DNA of 64,000 nucleotides. Origin: Pseudomonas azerbaijanoccidentalis. Lineage in GTDB: Bacteria; Pseudomonadota; Gammaproteobacteria; Pseudomonadales; Pseudomonadaceae. This document shows positions 33,476-42,122 of this stretch, in pieces. The stretch is from assembly GCF_019145495.1 (NCBI RefSeq), contig NZ_JAHSTU010000014.1:1-64000 (forward strand). The letters are read 5' to 3'. Numbering within the stretch: position 1 is the stretch's first letter; each line of letters starts with the position of its first letter. Position numbers and translations under genes: made by a program. The notes beneath the pieces were generated by a model. The model was not told where the DNA came from. It saw only the letters and a program-made list of their open reading frames with translations, and did not search any database.

Positions 33476-34483
33476 ATGCCAATCCGCCATGCCATCGTGC
33501 ACCTGATCGACAAGAAGCCTGACGGCACCCCCGCGGTGCTGCACGCTCGTGACACCGAACTGGCCGAATCCGCCGCACTCGACAACATGCTGGGCGACCT
33601 GAACGAGAGCTACAACGCCAAGCAGGGCAAAGCGTGGGGCTTGTTCCATGCTGAATCTGGGGCATTCCCTTTCAGCGGCTGGCTGAAACAGTACCTGGCC
33701 GGGACTACTGAGTTCATTCAGTTCAGCCGTGACGCGGTGGAGCACCTGCAAAAGCTGATGGAAGAATCGAATCTGTCCGTCGGTGGCCACGTTCTGTTTG
33801 CCCACTACCAGCAGGGCCTTACCGACTATCTGGCGATCGCGCTTCTGCACCACAGCGACGGTGTGACCGTGACCGAACAGCTCGATGTCAGTCCGGCCCG
33901 CCATTTGGACCTGAGCCAGCTGCACCTGGCCGCGCGCATCAACATTTCCGAATGGCAGGGCAACCCGAAATCGCGACAGTACATTTCCTTCATCAAGGGC
34001 AAGAACGGGCGCAAGTCGTCGGAGTACTTCCGTGACTTCATTGGTTGCCAGGAAGGGATCGATTCGCCGGGCGAAACGCGGACCCTGCTCAAAGCCTTCA
34101 GCGACTTTGTGGAACGCGAGGATCTGTCGGAAGAGTCTGCCCGGGAGAAAACCCTAACGCTGGTCGACTACGCCACCAGCCAGACCAAAATCGGCGGTCT
34201 TCTCACCCTCGACGAGCTGTCAGAGCTGATCGATGAGGACAATCCCAAAGCGTTTGCCGAGTTCGCCCGTGACGCGGCCTATGGTTTGTCGCCTGAGATC
34301 CCAGCCGACAAACGCACCATCAACCAATTCCGCCGCTTCACCGCGCGCACCGAAGGCCTGTCGATCAGCTTCGAATCGCACCTGCTGGGCAACAAGGTCG
34401 AGTTCGACGAAGAGGGCGGCACCCTGACCTTGCGCAGCCTGCCAACAGCGCTGATGGATCAACTGAAACGGGCCAAGGCCTGA
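33476..34483 (+). CDS. ndpA: Nucleoid-associated protein NdpA/YejK family
   Basis: A 335-residue protein, the normal length for NdpA/YejK. Recognisable stretches are MPIRHAIVHLIDKK, the FxxFSRDAVEHLQKLM block, HVLFAHYQQGLTDYLAIALL, and DVSPARHLDLSQLHLAARI. The family binds nucleoid DNA. The host also has it, so the phage copy may modulate host chromatin or compete with the host protein. AAGGA lies just upstream of ATG 33476. Confidence 0.85.
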   Translation: MPIRHAIVHLIDKKPDGTPAVLHARDTELAESAALDNMLGDLNESYNAKQGKAWGLFHAESGAFPFSGWLKQYLAGTTEFIQFSRDAVEHLQKLMEESNLSVGGHVLFAHYQQGLTDYLAIALLHHSDGVTVTEQLDVSPARHLDLSQLHLAARINISEWQGNPKSRQYISFIKGKNGRKSSEYFRDFIGCQEGIDSPGETRTLLKAFSDFVEREDLSEESAREKTLTLVDYATSQTKIGGLLTLDELSELIDEDNPKAFAEFARDAAYGLSPEIPADKRTINQFRRFTARTEGLSISFESHLLGNKVEFDEEGGTLTLRSLPTALMDQLKRAKA

Positions 34484-34538
34484 TTGTCGCGACGCCACTG
34501 TCCTGCGCGACGGTGGCGCCTGAATGGAGAGTTACCCC

Positions 34539-35135
34539 ATGGATAAGAACACCAAGATCCTAATCGCGGAGATCCCAGGCGAGTGGACTGAGCGCCTACG
34601 TTCCGGCGGTACCAACATCTGGAATGAATCCCGCAGCGGAGAACCGCACCGGAACGGTTTGCCCGAGGTTCGGTTGAATCCGCCTGAAGCTGGTTTGTAC
34701 GCCGAGCGTATTGACGGTGCGTGGTACTGGGTTTCTGGCTGTGGCAAGTGCAACGGTACTGGCGAGAGTTACAGCTACGTGGTGTGTGACAAACACAATG
34801 TTTGCTCACTGTGCGGCACTCATCGTTCGAAGATCACCGGAGCGGTATGGGGGCGCAGGGACGGATTCGCATGTGCGCCTTGCCAGACCCGAGAAGATGC
34901 GGCGGCTAAAGCGGAGGCGTTGGCCAAGGTTGCGGAGAACAAATATGACCCTTGGGATTATCGCGCGCAGGACGAATGTAAGTGCCCGCATTGCGCCACG
35001 GTCATCCACATTGAGTCTGAGGACTACGGCGATAAGCAAATGGACTGCGAAACATGCGGCGGTTTGTTCGATCTTGTTACCGAGTATTCAGTCACCTTTA
35101 CCACAACCGTAATCGGTGAGCGGGTCACAGCCTGA
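34539..35135 (+). CDS. Cysteine-rich zinc-binding protein (198 aa)
   Basis: Contains several CxxC pairs: CGKCNGTG, CSLCG, CAPC, CKCPHC and CETCG, forming two or three zinc ribbons, the last resembling an HVO_2753/FYDLN-type ribbon. Start ATG 34539 has GGAGAG upstream. Likely a nucleic-acid-binding or protein-scaffold protein; function unknown. Confidence 0.65.
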   Translation: MDKNTKILIAEIPGEWTERLRSGGTNIWNESRSGEPHRNGLPEVRLNPPEAGLYAERIDGAWYWVSGCGKCNGTGESYSYVVCDKHNVCSLCGTHRSKITGAVWGRRDGFACAPCQTREDAAAKAEALAKVAENKYDPWDYRAQDECKCPHCATVIHIESEDYGDKQMDCETCGGLFDLVTEYSVTFTTTVIGERVTA

Positions 35136-35148
35136 TAGGAGAGTTGCC

Positions 35149-35544
35149 ATGTGTGAAGTACTTCTGAATGCGCTGGGGCCACGCCCTGACCGCCAGGTCG
35201 ACGGTGTGTTTATCGCTGGGCAGCTGGCGCTGGCCATCACCAGCGGCGCGCTGCCGATCGGCACCAAGTTGAGTCAGCAATCCATCGCCAACCACTACGG
35301 CCTCAGTCGCATGCCGGTGCGTGAGGCGCTGCGCTGTGCCCAGGCCAAGGGGCTGATCAGTTACGTCCCAAATCACACGCCGGTGGTCGTGGCCAGCGCC
35401 GCCAACGACGATTCTGATCTGGCCAAGGCGTTGCGCCTCCTGGAGAAGTGCCTGCCACGCCTTGATCGTCCGAACGATGAGCTGGCGCCCGTCGTCGCTG
35501 AATTCCTTGACGCATATCAGGCAGGTAACGGCGGTGACCAATGA
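35149..35544 (+). CDS. GntR-type winged helix regulator without effector domain
   Basis: A 131-residue protein. Residues about 22-85 are a GntR wHTH: AGQLALAITSGALPIGTKLS, then QSIANHYGLSRMPVREALR and the wing KGLISYVPNHTPVVV. The FadR/UTRA effector domain is missing; only a 45-residue helical tail follows. A stand-alone DNA-binding regulator. AGGAGAG upstream fixes the start at 35149. Confidence 0.8.
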   Translation: MCEVLLNALGPRPDRQVDGVFIAGQLALAITSGALPIGTKLSQQSIANHYGLSRMPVREALRCAQAKGLISYVPNHTPVVVASAANDDSDLAKALRLLEKCLPRLDRPNDELAPVVAEFLDAYQAGNGGDQ

Positions 35545-35750
35545 GCACGGGGCAGCAGAAATTCCCATGGAAGTCGCACGGGATCACCTTCACCAGCCGT
35601 AGCCATGTTGAACGCACGGTCGAAAACCTCTCGGAAGGCAAGACCCCGGAACATGTTGCTGCCGCACAGACCCTGCTGCGCGAAGCAATGCAACACCACA
35701 GGCTGAGCGCTGACCAGTACACCGAGATCAAGGAGAGATTGCACTTATGA
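35541..35750 (+). CDS. Small protein of unknown function (69 aa)
   Basis: ATGA overlaps with both flanking genes place it in the same operon. Short basic N-terminus, then a two-helix segment (AAAQTLLREAMQHHRLS, ADQYTEIKERLHL). Not recognised. Confidence 0.6.
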   Translation: MSTGQQKFPWKSHGITFTSRSHVERTVENLSEGKTPEHVAAAQTLLREAMQHHRLSADQYTEIKERLHL

Positions 35751-36271
35751 CCATTGAACAAAACGGCAAGTCGGCGGCTAAGGTCGCTTGGCAGCATCAG
35801 TATCGTTCAAAAACAGCTGGTGACCGCTGGTACAACTGCACAGCCGAAGAGGCCAAGAAGGCCTTGGCCGACGGCTATGAGGTCCGCGCTGAAGGGACGT
35901 ATCACTGGACGCAACCAACTCGGCACCTGTGCGAGCCTTCACACTGGTCTGACAGTCTCGGGAACACGATTACAGCCGAGTTGAAAGCCTACAACGAAAC
36001 ACTTGGGGGCGCTCCGGCTGCCGCATCGGCGCACTATTCGGAACCGCTCTATCGCCATCCAGCTGTGCTGGTTCAACCGCAAGGTGAACCGGTGGCCTAC
36101 CGGGTGATATTCAGCGATGGCGAGCACAGCCGATGGGAGGACGGCGCCCCTCAACCGCAAGATTTGTACGACGTCAGGGACGGCGTTATCTCCGGCGTGC
36201 AGTGTGCTTATGGCCAGCCAGCCGTGCAGACGACAGGAAGCGCCGTTGCTGAGGGGGCAAGTCATGAATAG
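35747..36271 (+). CDS. Early accessory protein (174 aa), Ea22-like mosaic
   Basis: Coupled to the upstream gene. N-terminal segment KTAGDRWYNCTAEEAKKALADGYEVR and C-terminal EPVAYRVIFSDGEHSRW resemble building blocks of the modular Ea22/Ead-type early proteins of lambdoid phages. Function unknown. Confidence 0.6.
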   Translation: MTIEQNGKSAAKVAWQHQYRSKTAGDRWYNCTAEEAKKALADGYEVRAEGTYHWTQPTRHLCEPSHWSDSLGNTITAELKAYNETLGGAPAAASAHYSEPLYRHPAVLVQPQGEPVAYRVIFSDGEHSRWEDGAPQPQDLYDVRDGVISGVQCAYGQPAVQTTGSAVAEGASHE

Positions 36272-36761
36272 CGCCGTACTCAGCGATTGCGGCCTGTATC
36301 GCTACCGTCTCGATCGCGACGTGCAGGAGCAGGGCCTGGTGATCGCCTATTTTGGGGTCAACCCGTCTACAGCAGACGCCTTCATCGACGATCACACTGT
36401 ACGTAAGTGGCGCGGTTTCACACTACGCAACGGAGGGCGGAAGTTCATCGTGGGCAACGTGTTCTCTTATCGTGCGACTGACGTAAACGAACTGGCGGCC
36501 ATCGGTCTACCTTGCGGCCCTGACCACATTCAGCACATGGGGGAGATTATCGAGGCCGCCGACGTGCTGGTGCCGTGCTGGGGCGTATCGGCCAAGGTGC
36601 CAGCCAGCTTGCACTACATCATCAAAAACACCCTGCACCTGTTGCTGGCTAGCGGTAAGCCGGTGCTGCATTTCGGAACCACCAAGGCTGGCGATCCGCT
36701 GCATCCGCTGATGCTGGGCTACGACACACCACTTACGCCATGGGGCCAGATCAATGAGTGA
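36264..36761 (+). CDS. DUF1643 family protein
   Basis: A 165-residue protein with the family features: YFGVNPSTADAFIDDHTVRKW, FIVGNVFSYRATDVNEL and PHFG-like KPVLHFGTTKAGDPLHPL. The family is widespread in phages and bacteria without known activity; a nucleotide-related enzyme is often guessed. Start ATG 36264 has GAGGGGG upstream. Confidence 0.82.
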   Translation: MNSAVLSDCGLYRYRLDRDVQEQGLVIAYFGVNPSTADAFIDDHTVRKWRGFTLRNGGRKFIVGNVFSYRATDVNELAAIGLPCGPDHIQHMGEIIEAADVLVPCWGVSAKVPASLHYIIKNTLHLLLASGKPVLHFGTTKAGDPLHPLMLGYDTPLTPWGQINE

Positions 36762-37182
36762 CGCAACGCGCGAGCAGGTAATCCAGTGGTGCAAGGACAA
36801 GGGCTGTGATTTCGTCACCCCTGTATTTCCGCCGCCTGATGGCTGGATGTGGGGACAAGAGGGCGTCGGCTTGGTGCTGACCCCGATTTTCACGACGACC
36901 GACCAGGGCGACGAGTTGACGATGAGTGAGGTGCAGCGCCATGCGCCAGCCAAGGGAACCGTTTTCAGCATTGAATATCGGAAGATCGGCTATTCCCTTT
37001 CTGACGGTATGCGCCCGGACCCGAAGTGGGGAAAAAAAGGATTCACCGTGAAGTCTGAGGACATGGGCACCGAGGACATTCACAAAATCGTTGCTGCGGC
37101 CCAGTACCCGGAAGCGATCCCGAAGGGCTACAGACTTTTCTCAGTGCGCAACATCGCTACGGGCGAGCAGGTGCAGCCATGA
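36754..37182 (+). CDS. Unknown early protein (142 aa)
   Basis: Overlaps both neighbours (8 and 4 bases), so part of the same operon. A soluble alpha/beta protein with GWMWGQEGVGLVLTPIF near the N-terminus and IHKIVAAAQYPEAIPKGYRLF near the end. Not recognised. Confidence 0.6.
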   Translation: MSDATREQVIQWCKDKGCDFVTPVFPPPDGWMWGQEGVGLVLTPIFTTTDQGDELTMSEVQRHAPAKGTVFSIEYRKIGYSLSDGMRPDPKWGKKGFTVKSEDMGTEDIHKIVAAAQYPEAIPKGYRLFSVRNIATGEQVQP

Positions 37183-38174
37183 ATAACGAACCGATCGAAG
37201 GCATGGTGCCAACCCATGATGGTCGTTTTGCTGTGATGATTGATCCGAAGAATGGGCATTACGGTTGGGTATTCATCAAGCACCCGGATGGTATGTGGGT
37301 TTCTTCCCGTAAGGCCTCGCCTGCTGAGTTATCCGCGGCGAAAAACCATTACAACTCTGTAGCGGGCCTTTTAAAGCTTTTTGGTGGGGAGCCAGCGTGC
37401 ACCGGGACGCGGCCTATAACAACGCTTGAGGTTGTGCCTGACTCAGTTGCTGCGCCGGTTGTGCCTACTGGCTGGAAGCTCGTGCCGATCCAGCCAACCC
37501 CGGAAATGCTCAAGGCCGTGGATGATGAGGCTGATGACAAGCATCTGGCCAGGGGGCGCGCTATCAGTGCGTGGTCCCAGATGCTCGACGCCACCCCTGA
37601 ACCGTCTGTGGCTGACATTGAGCCATTTGCGGTGATTGGTGATTACGCCGCGTGCGGTGGTGACCGGACTGTATTCACTCCTGAATATGCGGAACTCATT
37701 ACCGATCGCATGTGTTCGAAAACGGCGGTGTACACGTTAGGCGCAGTGGGCGCAGCGGTAGCCGCAATCAAGACCCTGAACGCCAAGGGCTACACCTACC
37801 ACGGCGCGGCACTGTGGAAGCCACCAGTTGGGGAGGCGCCAGACTTCGACCTGATCGACAGCATGCGCGCCGATCGGGACCGCCTTGTTCGCGAGCTTGA
37901 TGTTCTGTTGAACGGGGATGCCGGCGCCGCTGAACAGGCGAGCCTTTGCGATATCGTGGCTCAGGTGCGTATGGAGCTTGCAGGCGGTGCCCCTCTCAAG
38001 CGGTATGTCCGTGCGCCGTCCCGACAAGATCCGAAGTACCACGAGGAATGGCCAGAGATCGAGGGCGGAAAGGTGTTTGATGGTGGCGCCTACTGCCGTG
38101 ATCTGTTTGAGGCACTGAAGCGTTACAACGTCATAGTGGCGGAAACGATGCCAGAGGGTGCTGTCGATGAGTAA
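37179..38174 (+). CDS. Modular early protein (331 aa), Ea22-like
   Basis: Includes the segment PTGWKLVPIQPTPEMLKAV, a hallmark of Ea22/DUF551-type modular early phage proteins, then unrelated segments with a helix MRADRDRLVRELDVLLNG. Such proteins are mosaics assembled from short shared modules and have no established role. Confidence 0.62.
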   Translation: MNNEPIEGMVPTHDGRFAVMIDPKNGHYGWVFIKHPDGMWVSSRKASPAELSAAKNHYNSVAGLLKLFGGEPACTGTRPITTLEVVPDSVAAPVVPTGWKLVPIQPTPEMLKAVDDEADDKHLARGRAISAWSQMLDATPEPSVADIEPFAVIGDYAACGGDRTVFTPEYAELITDRMCSKTAVYTLGAVGAAVAAIKTLNAKGYTYHGAALWKPPVGEAPDFDLIDSMRADRDRLVRELDVLLNGDAGAAEQASLCDIVAQVRMELAGGAPLKRYVRAPSRQDPKYHEEWPEIEGGKVFDGGAYCRDLFEALKRYNVIVAETMPEGAVDE

Positions 38175-38400
38175 GCGCAAGGAAGCCGAGTTGCAGCAGC
38201 TCATAGACAAAATCGTTGCTGACTCAGCAGTGGCCCGTCAGCTGGCGGTTGAGCTTTACGGTGAAGAGGCAAACTTGTTCGAGGAATCGAACCTGCTGTT
38301 CGTGATGAGCGGGGATTGCGATGGTCCGCCAAGAGAGCGCCAGAAGTTCATCAAGCTGACCGCATCGGGTTACTACTGGGTCGGCGGAGGGGCGTGGTGA
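38167..38400 (+). CDS. Small acidic protein (77 aa)
   Basis: ATG 38167 overlaps the previous gene by eight bases. Helical N-terminus (LQQLIDKIVADSAVARQLA) and a Gly/Trp-containing end. Not recognised. Confidence 0.55.
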   Translation: MSKRKEAELQQLIDKIVADSAVARQLAVELYGEEANLFEESNLLFVMSGDCDGPPRERQKFIKLTASGYYWVGGGAW

Positions 38401-38717
38401 TGAGCGAGCAAAAAGAGACAGCCGAGCAGCCCCAATGCTATCTGGTCACTATTGAGGTTGACTACGAACAGCCTGAATTCATCAAGGGCTTCGGGTGCCA
38501 GGCTGATGCAGAGGCTTTCCGGAGCGAACTGGAGGCTTACCAACGGGCCAAACCTGACTGGCCGGACACTGCGGCGCCGCAAAACGAGTGGGTGCGCGTT
38601 GAGGAAGCCCGTGAAGCTTGGATGAATGCGCATCCTGGTGGGCGTAGCGCTATTGGGGCAGAGCGCTTCGGCATTATCACTGTGCCGTTCGTGCCCGCTG
38701 TGGAGTCGCCGCAATGA
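38400..38717 (+). CDS. Small protein (105 aa)
   Basis: Starts at ATG 38400 through a TGATG overlap. Begins with CYLVTIEVDYEQPEF and ends with GIITVPFVPA, suggesting a small alpha/beta fold. Function unknown; translationally linked to the next gene by ATGA. Confidence 0.55.
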   Translation: MSEQKETAEQPQCYLVTIEVDYEQPEFIKGFGCQADAEAFRSELEAYQRAKPDWPDTAAPQNEWVRVEEAREAWMNAHPGGRSAIGAERFGIITVPFVPAVESPQ

Positions 38718-39133
38718 ACATGATCGAGGTAAAACTTACCGATCTTGAGGGGCGGGCCTTGGATTGGGTGGTTGCGCAAGTTGTGGGCGTGGCGGTGAAG
38801 CTGTCGCCACCGCACAACGGCACCTACTGGCGCGTGTCCCTGGAGGATCGAGGCTATGCCTACCGGCCTTCCACGGACTGGAACCAAGGCGGCCCGCTGA
38901 TGGACAAGTATGCAAAGAGTTTCGGGGTTGTGGATGGCAGCGAGCCGCCACGCTTTCGCGCCTTTGCCCGGGACAATAGCCCTGAAGGGTTTTGCCGGAT
39001 CGCCGGCGGCGAAACCATCCTTCAGGCGTTCTGCCGAGCACTGGTGAGACTCAATCGGGGGGACGTGGTGCAGGTGCCAGAGGTGCTGGTGCTCTACGCG
39101 GAGGTTGCCACCCATGCAGCCAGACCTGTTTGA
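38714..39133 (+). CDS. NinX/DUF2591-like protein, first copy
   Basis: 139 residues following the DUF2591 (NinX) pattern: LEGRALDWVVAQVVG at the start, YRPSTDWNQGGPLMDKY in the middle and ILQAFCRALVRLNRGDVVQVP at the end. A second copy lies at 41104. Function of the family is unknown. Confidence 0.75.
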   Translation: MNMIEVKLTDLEGRALDWVVAQVVGVAVKLSPPHNGTYWRVSLEDRGYAYRPSTDWNQGGPLMDKYAKSFGVVDGSEPPRFRAFARDNSPEGFCRIAGGETILQAFCRALVRLNRGDVVQVPEVLVLYAEVATHAARPV

Positions 39134-39476
39134 TTCGCCAGCCCCTGCACCTAAACCCCGCGATGAGCGAACCGCGGCCTTGTACCGCGATCTGGTCAAG
39201 CTGGGCGACATGCTTGGCGATGGCATGGGCGATGAGCCGGATGGGAAGTGGATCAGAGACGAATACCGGCGTGTCGCCAAGGCGCTTGGGCATTGCCCAC
39301 CCCGGCGCAACAGAGGCGCCGCGATCGACGTGGCGGTGTCCAAGCACCTGGAGACGAATCGGTGCGAGTGTGGTGGCCTATTCAAACAGACCCGGTCGGG
39401 CTCGCTGCGAGTGTTCTGCACTGCCTGCTGCACGAAGTACCGGCTCAGGGAAAGCAAACCCGCCAAAGCGCGATAG
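39114..39476 (+). CDS. Small zinc-ribbon-like protein (120 aa)
   Basis: Overlaps the preceding gene by 20 bases; ATG 39114 has GGAGG ten bases upstream. The N-terminus carries DLFDSPAP, and the C-terminus has CECGG and CTACC, forming a likely zinc ribbon. Not otherwise recognised. Confidence 0.6.
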   Translation: MQPDLFDSPAPAPKPRDERTAALYRDLVKLGDMLGDGMGDEPDGKWIRDEYRRVAKALGHCPPRRNRGAAIDVAVSKHLETNRCECGGLFKQTRSGSLRVFCTACCTKYRLRESKPAKAR

Positions 39477-39570
39477 CTGGCGCTTGAACATCACACAGGG
39501 GATCCAGGACCGCTTTCATAGTATTGTTGAGTGAATTGGCACACTAACAATCATATGAGAACGGACCTCG

Positions 39571-40218
39571 ATGTCTAAAAAGCTAGTCGCCTTAGCTCTA
39601 ACTTCCAGCCTCGGCCTGCTCGCCGGCATCCAAAGCGCATCTGCTGGCGTGAGTCTTTTCAAGGACTACACCTACGGCACGCCAATGGACAAATACACGC
39701 GATCGGCGGGCTACTACGACTGTTCAAACAGCGAGTACAAAGGCCGCTGTACCGATAACTTTGATTTCGTCGGTCAAAAGTTCACGGTCGCGCTGTTCTT
39801 CAGGGAAGACAAACTGGATACGGTGGCGCTGCTCGCCCCCTACCAGCAAAGCCTCTATCAGAAGGTGTCAGATGCGCTTTCCAAGTCCTTCAACATCATT
39901 TCACTGGAAAACGAAAAGTCGTTTATGGACATGGTGACGCTGAGGAACACGGCGACCCAAGACGATTACGTGAAGAAGTTCACGGCCTTTGAGAGCACCG
40001 CGCTTGCAACTGGTGACCTGACCTACTCCTACCTTGAAGTGCCGGAAACCGTTGGGTATGCGGATGTCGACGCGATCATGGCGGCAGCGCCGGAAGACGT
40101 GAGGCGCGCGGCTGTACGGCTTGTCAGGGACGAAAAGTCATCCACCCTGATCGTGCGGTTTGAGCTTCCAAACGTGAGCCTCAAGCACGCGTCCGCACAG
40201 GCCGACGAATCTTTCTGA
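39571..40218 (+). CDS. Exported protein with signal peptide (215 aa)
   Basis: The N-terminus is a classic Sec signal peptide (MSKKL, hydrophobic core LALTSSLGLLAGI, cleavage after ASA near residue 25). The mature part has one Cys pair (C51, C60) and mixed alpha/beta character. It stands apart from the overlapping early operon with about 95 bases of its own upstream DNA, so it is probably separately expressed, a candidate lysogenic-conversion (moron) gene. No family recognised. Confidence 0.75.
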   Translation: MSKKLVALALTSSLGLLAGIQSASAGVSLFKDYTYGTPMDKYTRSAGYYDCSNSEYKGRCTDNFDFVGQKFTVALFFREDKLDTVALLAPYQQSLYQKVSDALSKSFNIISLENEKSFMDMVTLRNTATQDDYVKKFTAFESTALATGDLTYSYLEVPETVGYADVDAIMAAAPEDVRRAAVRLVRDEKSSTLIVRFELPNVSLKHASAQADESF

Positions 40219-40274
40219 CCGATCAAAAGGCCGCGGCGCTGAACTGGCGCCACAGCCTCTTTCCAAAACCACAA

Positions 40275-40313
40275 AAACGCTATTGAGATAAAGCGCTTTT
40301 GTGTCATTATGTC
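40275..40313 (+). promoter_or_regulatory. Repeated early promoter, copy B
   Basis: AAACGCTATTG box, -35 TTGAGA (40283-40288), 16-base spacer, -10 CATTAT (40305-40310). Same length and ends as copies at 32191 and 44282. It drives the gene at 40342. Confidence 0.7.
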
Positions 40314-40341
40314 GCCATTGAAGCCCACAGGTAACGATTCA

Positions 40342-40743
40342 ATGCGCACCTTCCAGGGTATGCCCAAAGCTGGCGCCGCCTTCGGTATCCAGCTCGACTT
40401 ATTTTCTGCGCCCCCACCGCTGGCCACAGACGCCGGCCTGAAGATGGAACTGATGCGTCCGCATAAGTGGGCGTGCCAGCGCACCATGGGGCAATTGCCG
40501 CTGGTCAGTATCGAGGTCGTGCCTTTTGAGGGGCGCTGGATGTGGTCGGCGTGCTTGAATTCCCGCAACGGCTCCGCACAGGGCTACAAGGCTTTGCCGA
40601 AGTGGGAGCGCTTTGCGCCGTCGAAGCCTGAAGCTTTAGAGCGGGCGGTAGATGAGGCGCGGGCCTTCATGCACCGTGCGACCAAAGACGAACAGCAGCG
40701 GATGGCCAAGTGGCTTGGCGATGTGTTGTCGGCGGTTGCGTGA
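40342..40743 (+). CDS. Unknown early protein (133 aa)
   Basis: First gene after promoter copy B; an earlier in-frame ATG would lie in the promoter's -10 region. Contains IQLDLFSAPPPLA near the N-terminus, similar to the DLFDSPAP start of the gene at 39114, and a helical C-terminus. Not recognised. Confidence 0.6.
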   Translation: MRTFQGMPKAGAAFGIQLDLFSAPPPLATDAGLKMELMRPHKWACQRTMGQLPLVSIEVVPFEGRWMWSACLNSRNGSAQGYKALPKWERFAPSKPEALERAVDEARAFMHRATKDEQQRMAKWLGDVLSAVA

Positions 40744-40813
40744 GACGGAAAAACTTTGCACCTAACTGGAAAAACGTTTCCGGTCTTAAATTCAATTGAC
40801 GCAGGTGGCCAAC

Positions 40814-41107
40814 GTGGCAGAGCAGGAACGAAAAGACTTTGAAACTCAGTGCTTGGTGCTTGCTGTGAAAAATTACGGCTACAAGCAGGGCGAGGCGTTG
40901 CTGAAAACGGTACTGGAGCGCCGCACCAACGGTACCTATTCCGTGGAGTGGGTAGAGGGCGCTTGGATCGGCTACCAGGCTGGCCGTGAGTCGATTGTGG
41001 TGCAGATGCCTGATGCTCATTCCTACACGGTGCCAGACGTTGCTGGTGCTGTGATCCTTGACTGTGTGACTGCCATCCAGAAGGCTGGCGGGAAGGCAAA
41101 GCTATGA
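40814..41107 (+). CDS. Unknown early protein (97 aa)
   Basis: GTG 40814 with AGGTGG upstream is preferred over TTG 40796. Charged helical protein with ERKDFETQCLVLAVKNYGY and a C-terminal VAGAVILDCVTAIQKAGG helix. Coupled by ATGA to the NinX-like gene. Confidence 0.55.
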   Translation: MAEQERKDFETQCLVLAVKNYGYKQGEALLKTVLERRTNGTYSVEWVEGAWIGYQAGRESIVVQMPDAHSYTVPDVAGAVILDCVTAIQKAGGKAKL

Positions 41108-41511
41108 ATGCCAGCCTTGTGCTTGTGGATGTCGCTGTAAAGGATCTATCAGGGGCTGCGCTGAATTGGGCGGTCGCTCAGGTTGTTGATTACAAGACGG
41201 CTTTGGAAGGAAACGATAACGGGCCAGACGAATGGATTGTTATGGGTCGTGAAGATATGTATCTGACCCGTGACCCGGACGAATTCTGTGTGTGGTCCCC
41301 TTCCACTGACTGGAGCCAGGGCGGCCCGCTGATCGACAAGTACATTCGTCAGGTCAAGTTCTACGCGGGAGAGCTGCCGGAATCCGCATGGCGCGGAGAA
41401 ACCGTGGATGGCTGGGGAGAGGGGCCGACGCCCCTTATCGCCGCCTGCCGCGCCATCGTCGCGGCCAAGCTGGGCGATATCGTCAAAGTCCCTGCCTGTT
41501 TGGTGCGCTAA
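41104..41511 (+). CDS. NinX/DUF2591-like protein, second copy
   Basis: 135 residues with the full family pattern: LSGAALNWAVAQVVDY, VWSPSTDWSQGGPLIDKYI and TPLIAACRAIVAAKLGDIVKVP. It is more typical than the copy at 38714 and the two are clear paralogues. Function unknown. Confidence 0.82.
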   Translation: MNASLVLVDVAVKDLSGAALNWAVAQVVDYKTALEGNDNGPDEWIVMGREDMYLTRDPDEFCVWSPSTDWSQGGPLIDKYIRQVKFYAGELPESAWRGETVDGWGEGPTPLIAACRAIVAAKLGDIVKVPACLVR

Positions 41512-41729
41512 TGACTGACAAATATTTGAACGAAGCGCGGCAGAAGTTGGCAGAAATGCGCGCGAGCCTGGAAGTTACGCGGTTCGCCGTGGAGCAATTC
41601 CCCGATAAAGATGATCCGGCCTATGCGCAAGCTAAGGCGAGGACACTGAAAGAGCTGGAGAAAACTGCCGAAAGCATAGAATCGCTGGCCGCCCAATTGG
41701 GCGATGTTCCAGCGCCGGTACGTCACTGA
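41511..41729 (+). CDS. Small helical protein (72 aa)
   Basis: ATG 41511 overlaps the NinX stop (TAATG). Almost entirely helical and charged, likely a coiled coil (ARQKLAEMRASLEVTRFAV, LKELEKTAESIESLAAQLG). Unknown function. Confidence 0.55.
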   Translation: MTDKYLNEARQKLAEMRASLEVTRFAVEQFPDKDDPAYAQAKARTLKELEKTAESIESLAAQLGDVPAPVRH

Positions 41730-41749
41730 GGCCGGGCCTCTGATAGTGC

Positions 41750-41998
41750 TCAGGCCAGGCGTTCACGCTCTTCGGAAAGGAGCAGCTGTAACAAGTGTAA
41801 TGCGGTGAGATTGCCCCCATGTGTTTCGCGCCAAGCCTGATGGGTGATTTTGTACAGGTGATCGACTTCAGCGATAACGTCGCGGTACCGCACGACCTCA
41901 AGCACAAGTCGCTGAATCTCTGGATCTGGATGCTTGGACCAGATTGAACGTAATTCGTCCAGAGTGACGGGCCGGAATGGCGGCAATTCGCGGGCCAT
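41750..41998 (-). CDS. Small minus-strand protein (82 aa)
   Basis: Opposes the surrounding genes. Starts at ATG 41998 behind an AT-rich region with GATACC/GATATC repeats (about 42000-42040) like those upstream of parA. The protein is helical with WSKHPDPEIQRLVLEVVRYRD and a C-terminal LTALHLLQLLLSEERERLA. Possibly a small regulator. Confidence 0.5.
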   Translation of the reverse strand: MARELPPFRPVTLDELRSIWSKHPDPEIQRLVLEVVRYRDVIAEVDHLYKITHQAWRETHGGNLTALHLLQLLLSEERERLA

Positions 41999-42079
41999 GA
42001 TCGATACCTGATATCTGTATATATAACCAGTATCTTGGCATGAGCCTAAACTTGCTGCCACAGGCGCTCACCGCCCACC

Positions 42080-42096
42080 TTTACACCAGGTGTAAA
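42080..42096. promoter_or_regulatory. 17-bp perfect palindrome (operator candidate)
   Basis: TTTACACC-A-GGTGTAAA lies between divergent genes, 27 bases before the plus-strand start at 42123. Perfect arms and a single central base suggest a dimeric repressor site. Confidence 0.55.
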
Positions 42097-42122
42097 GACG
42101 GACATTTGAAGGTATTACGGAC

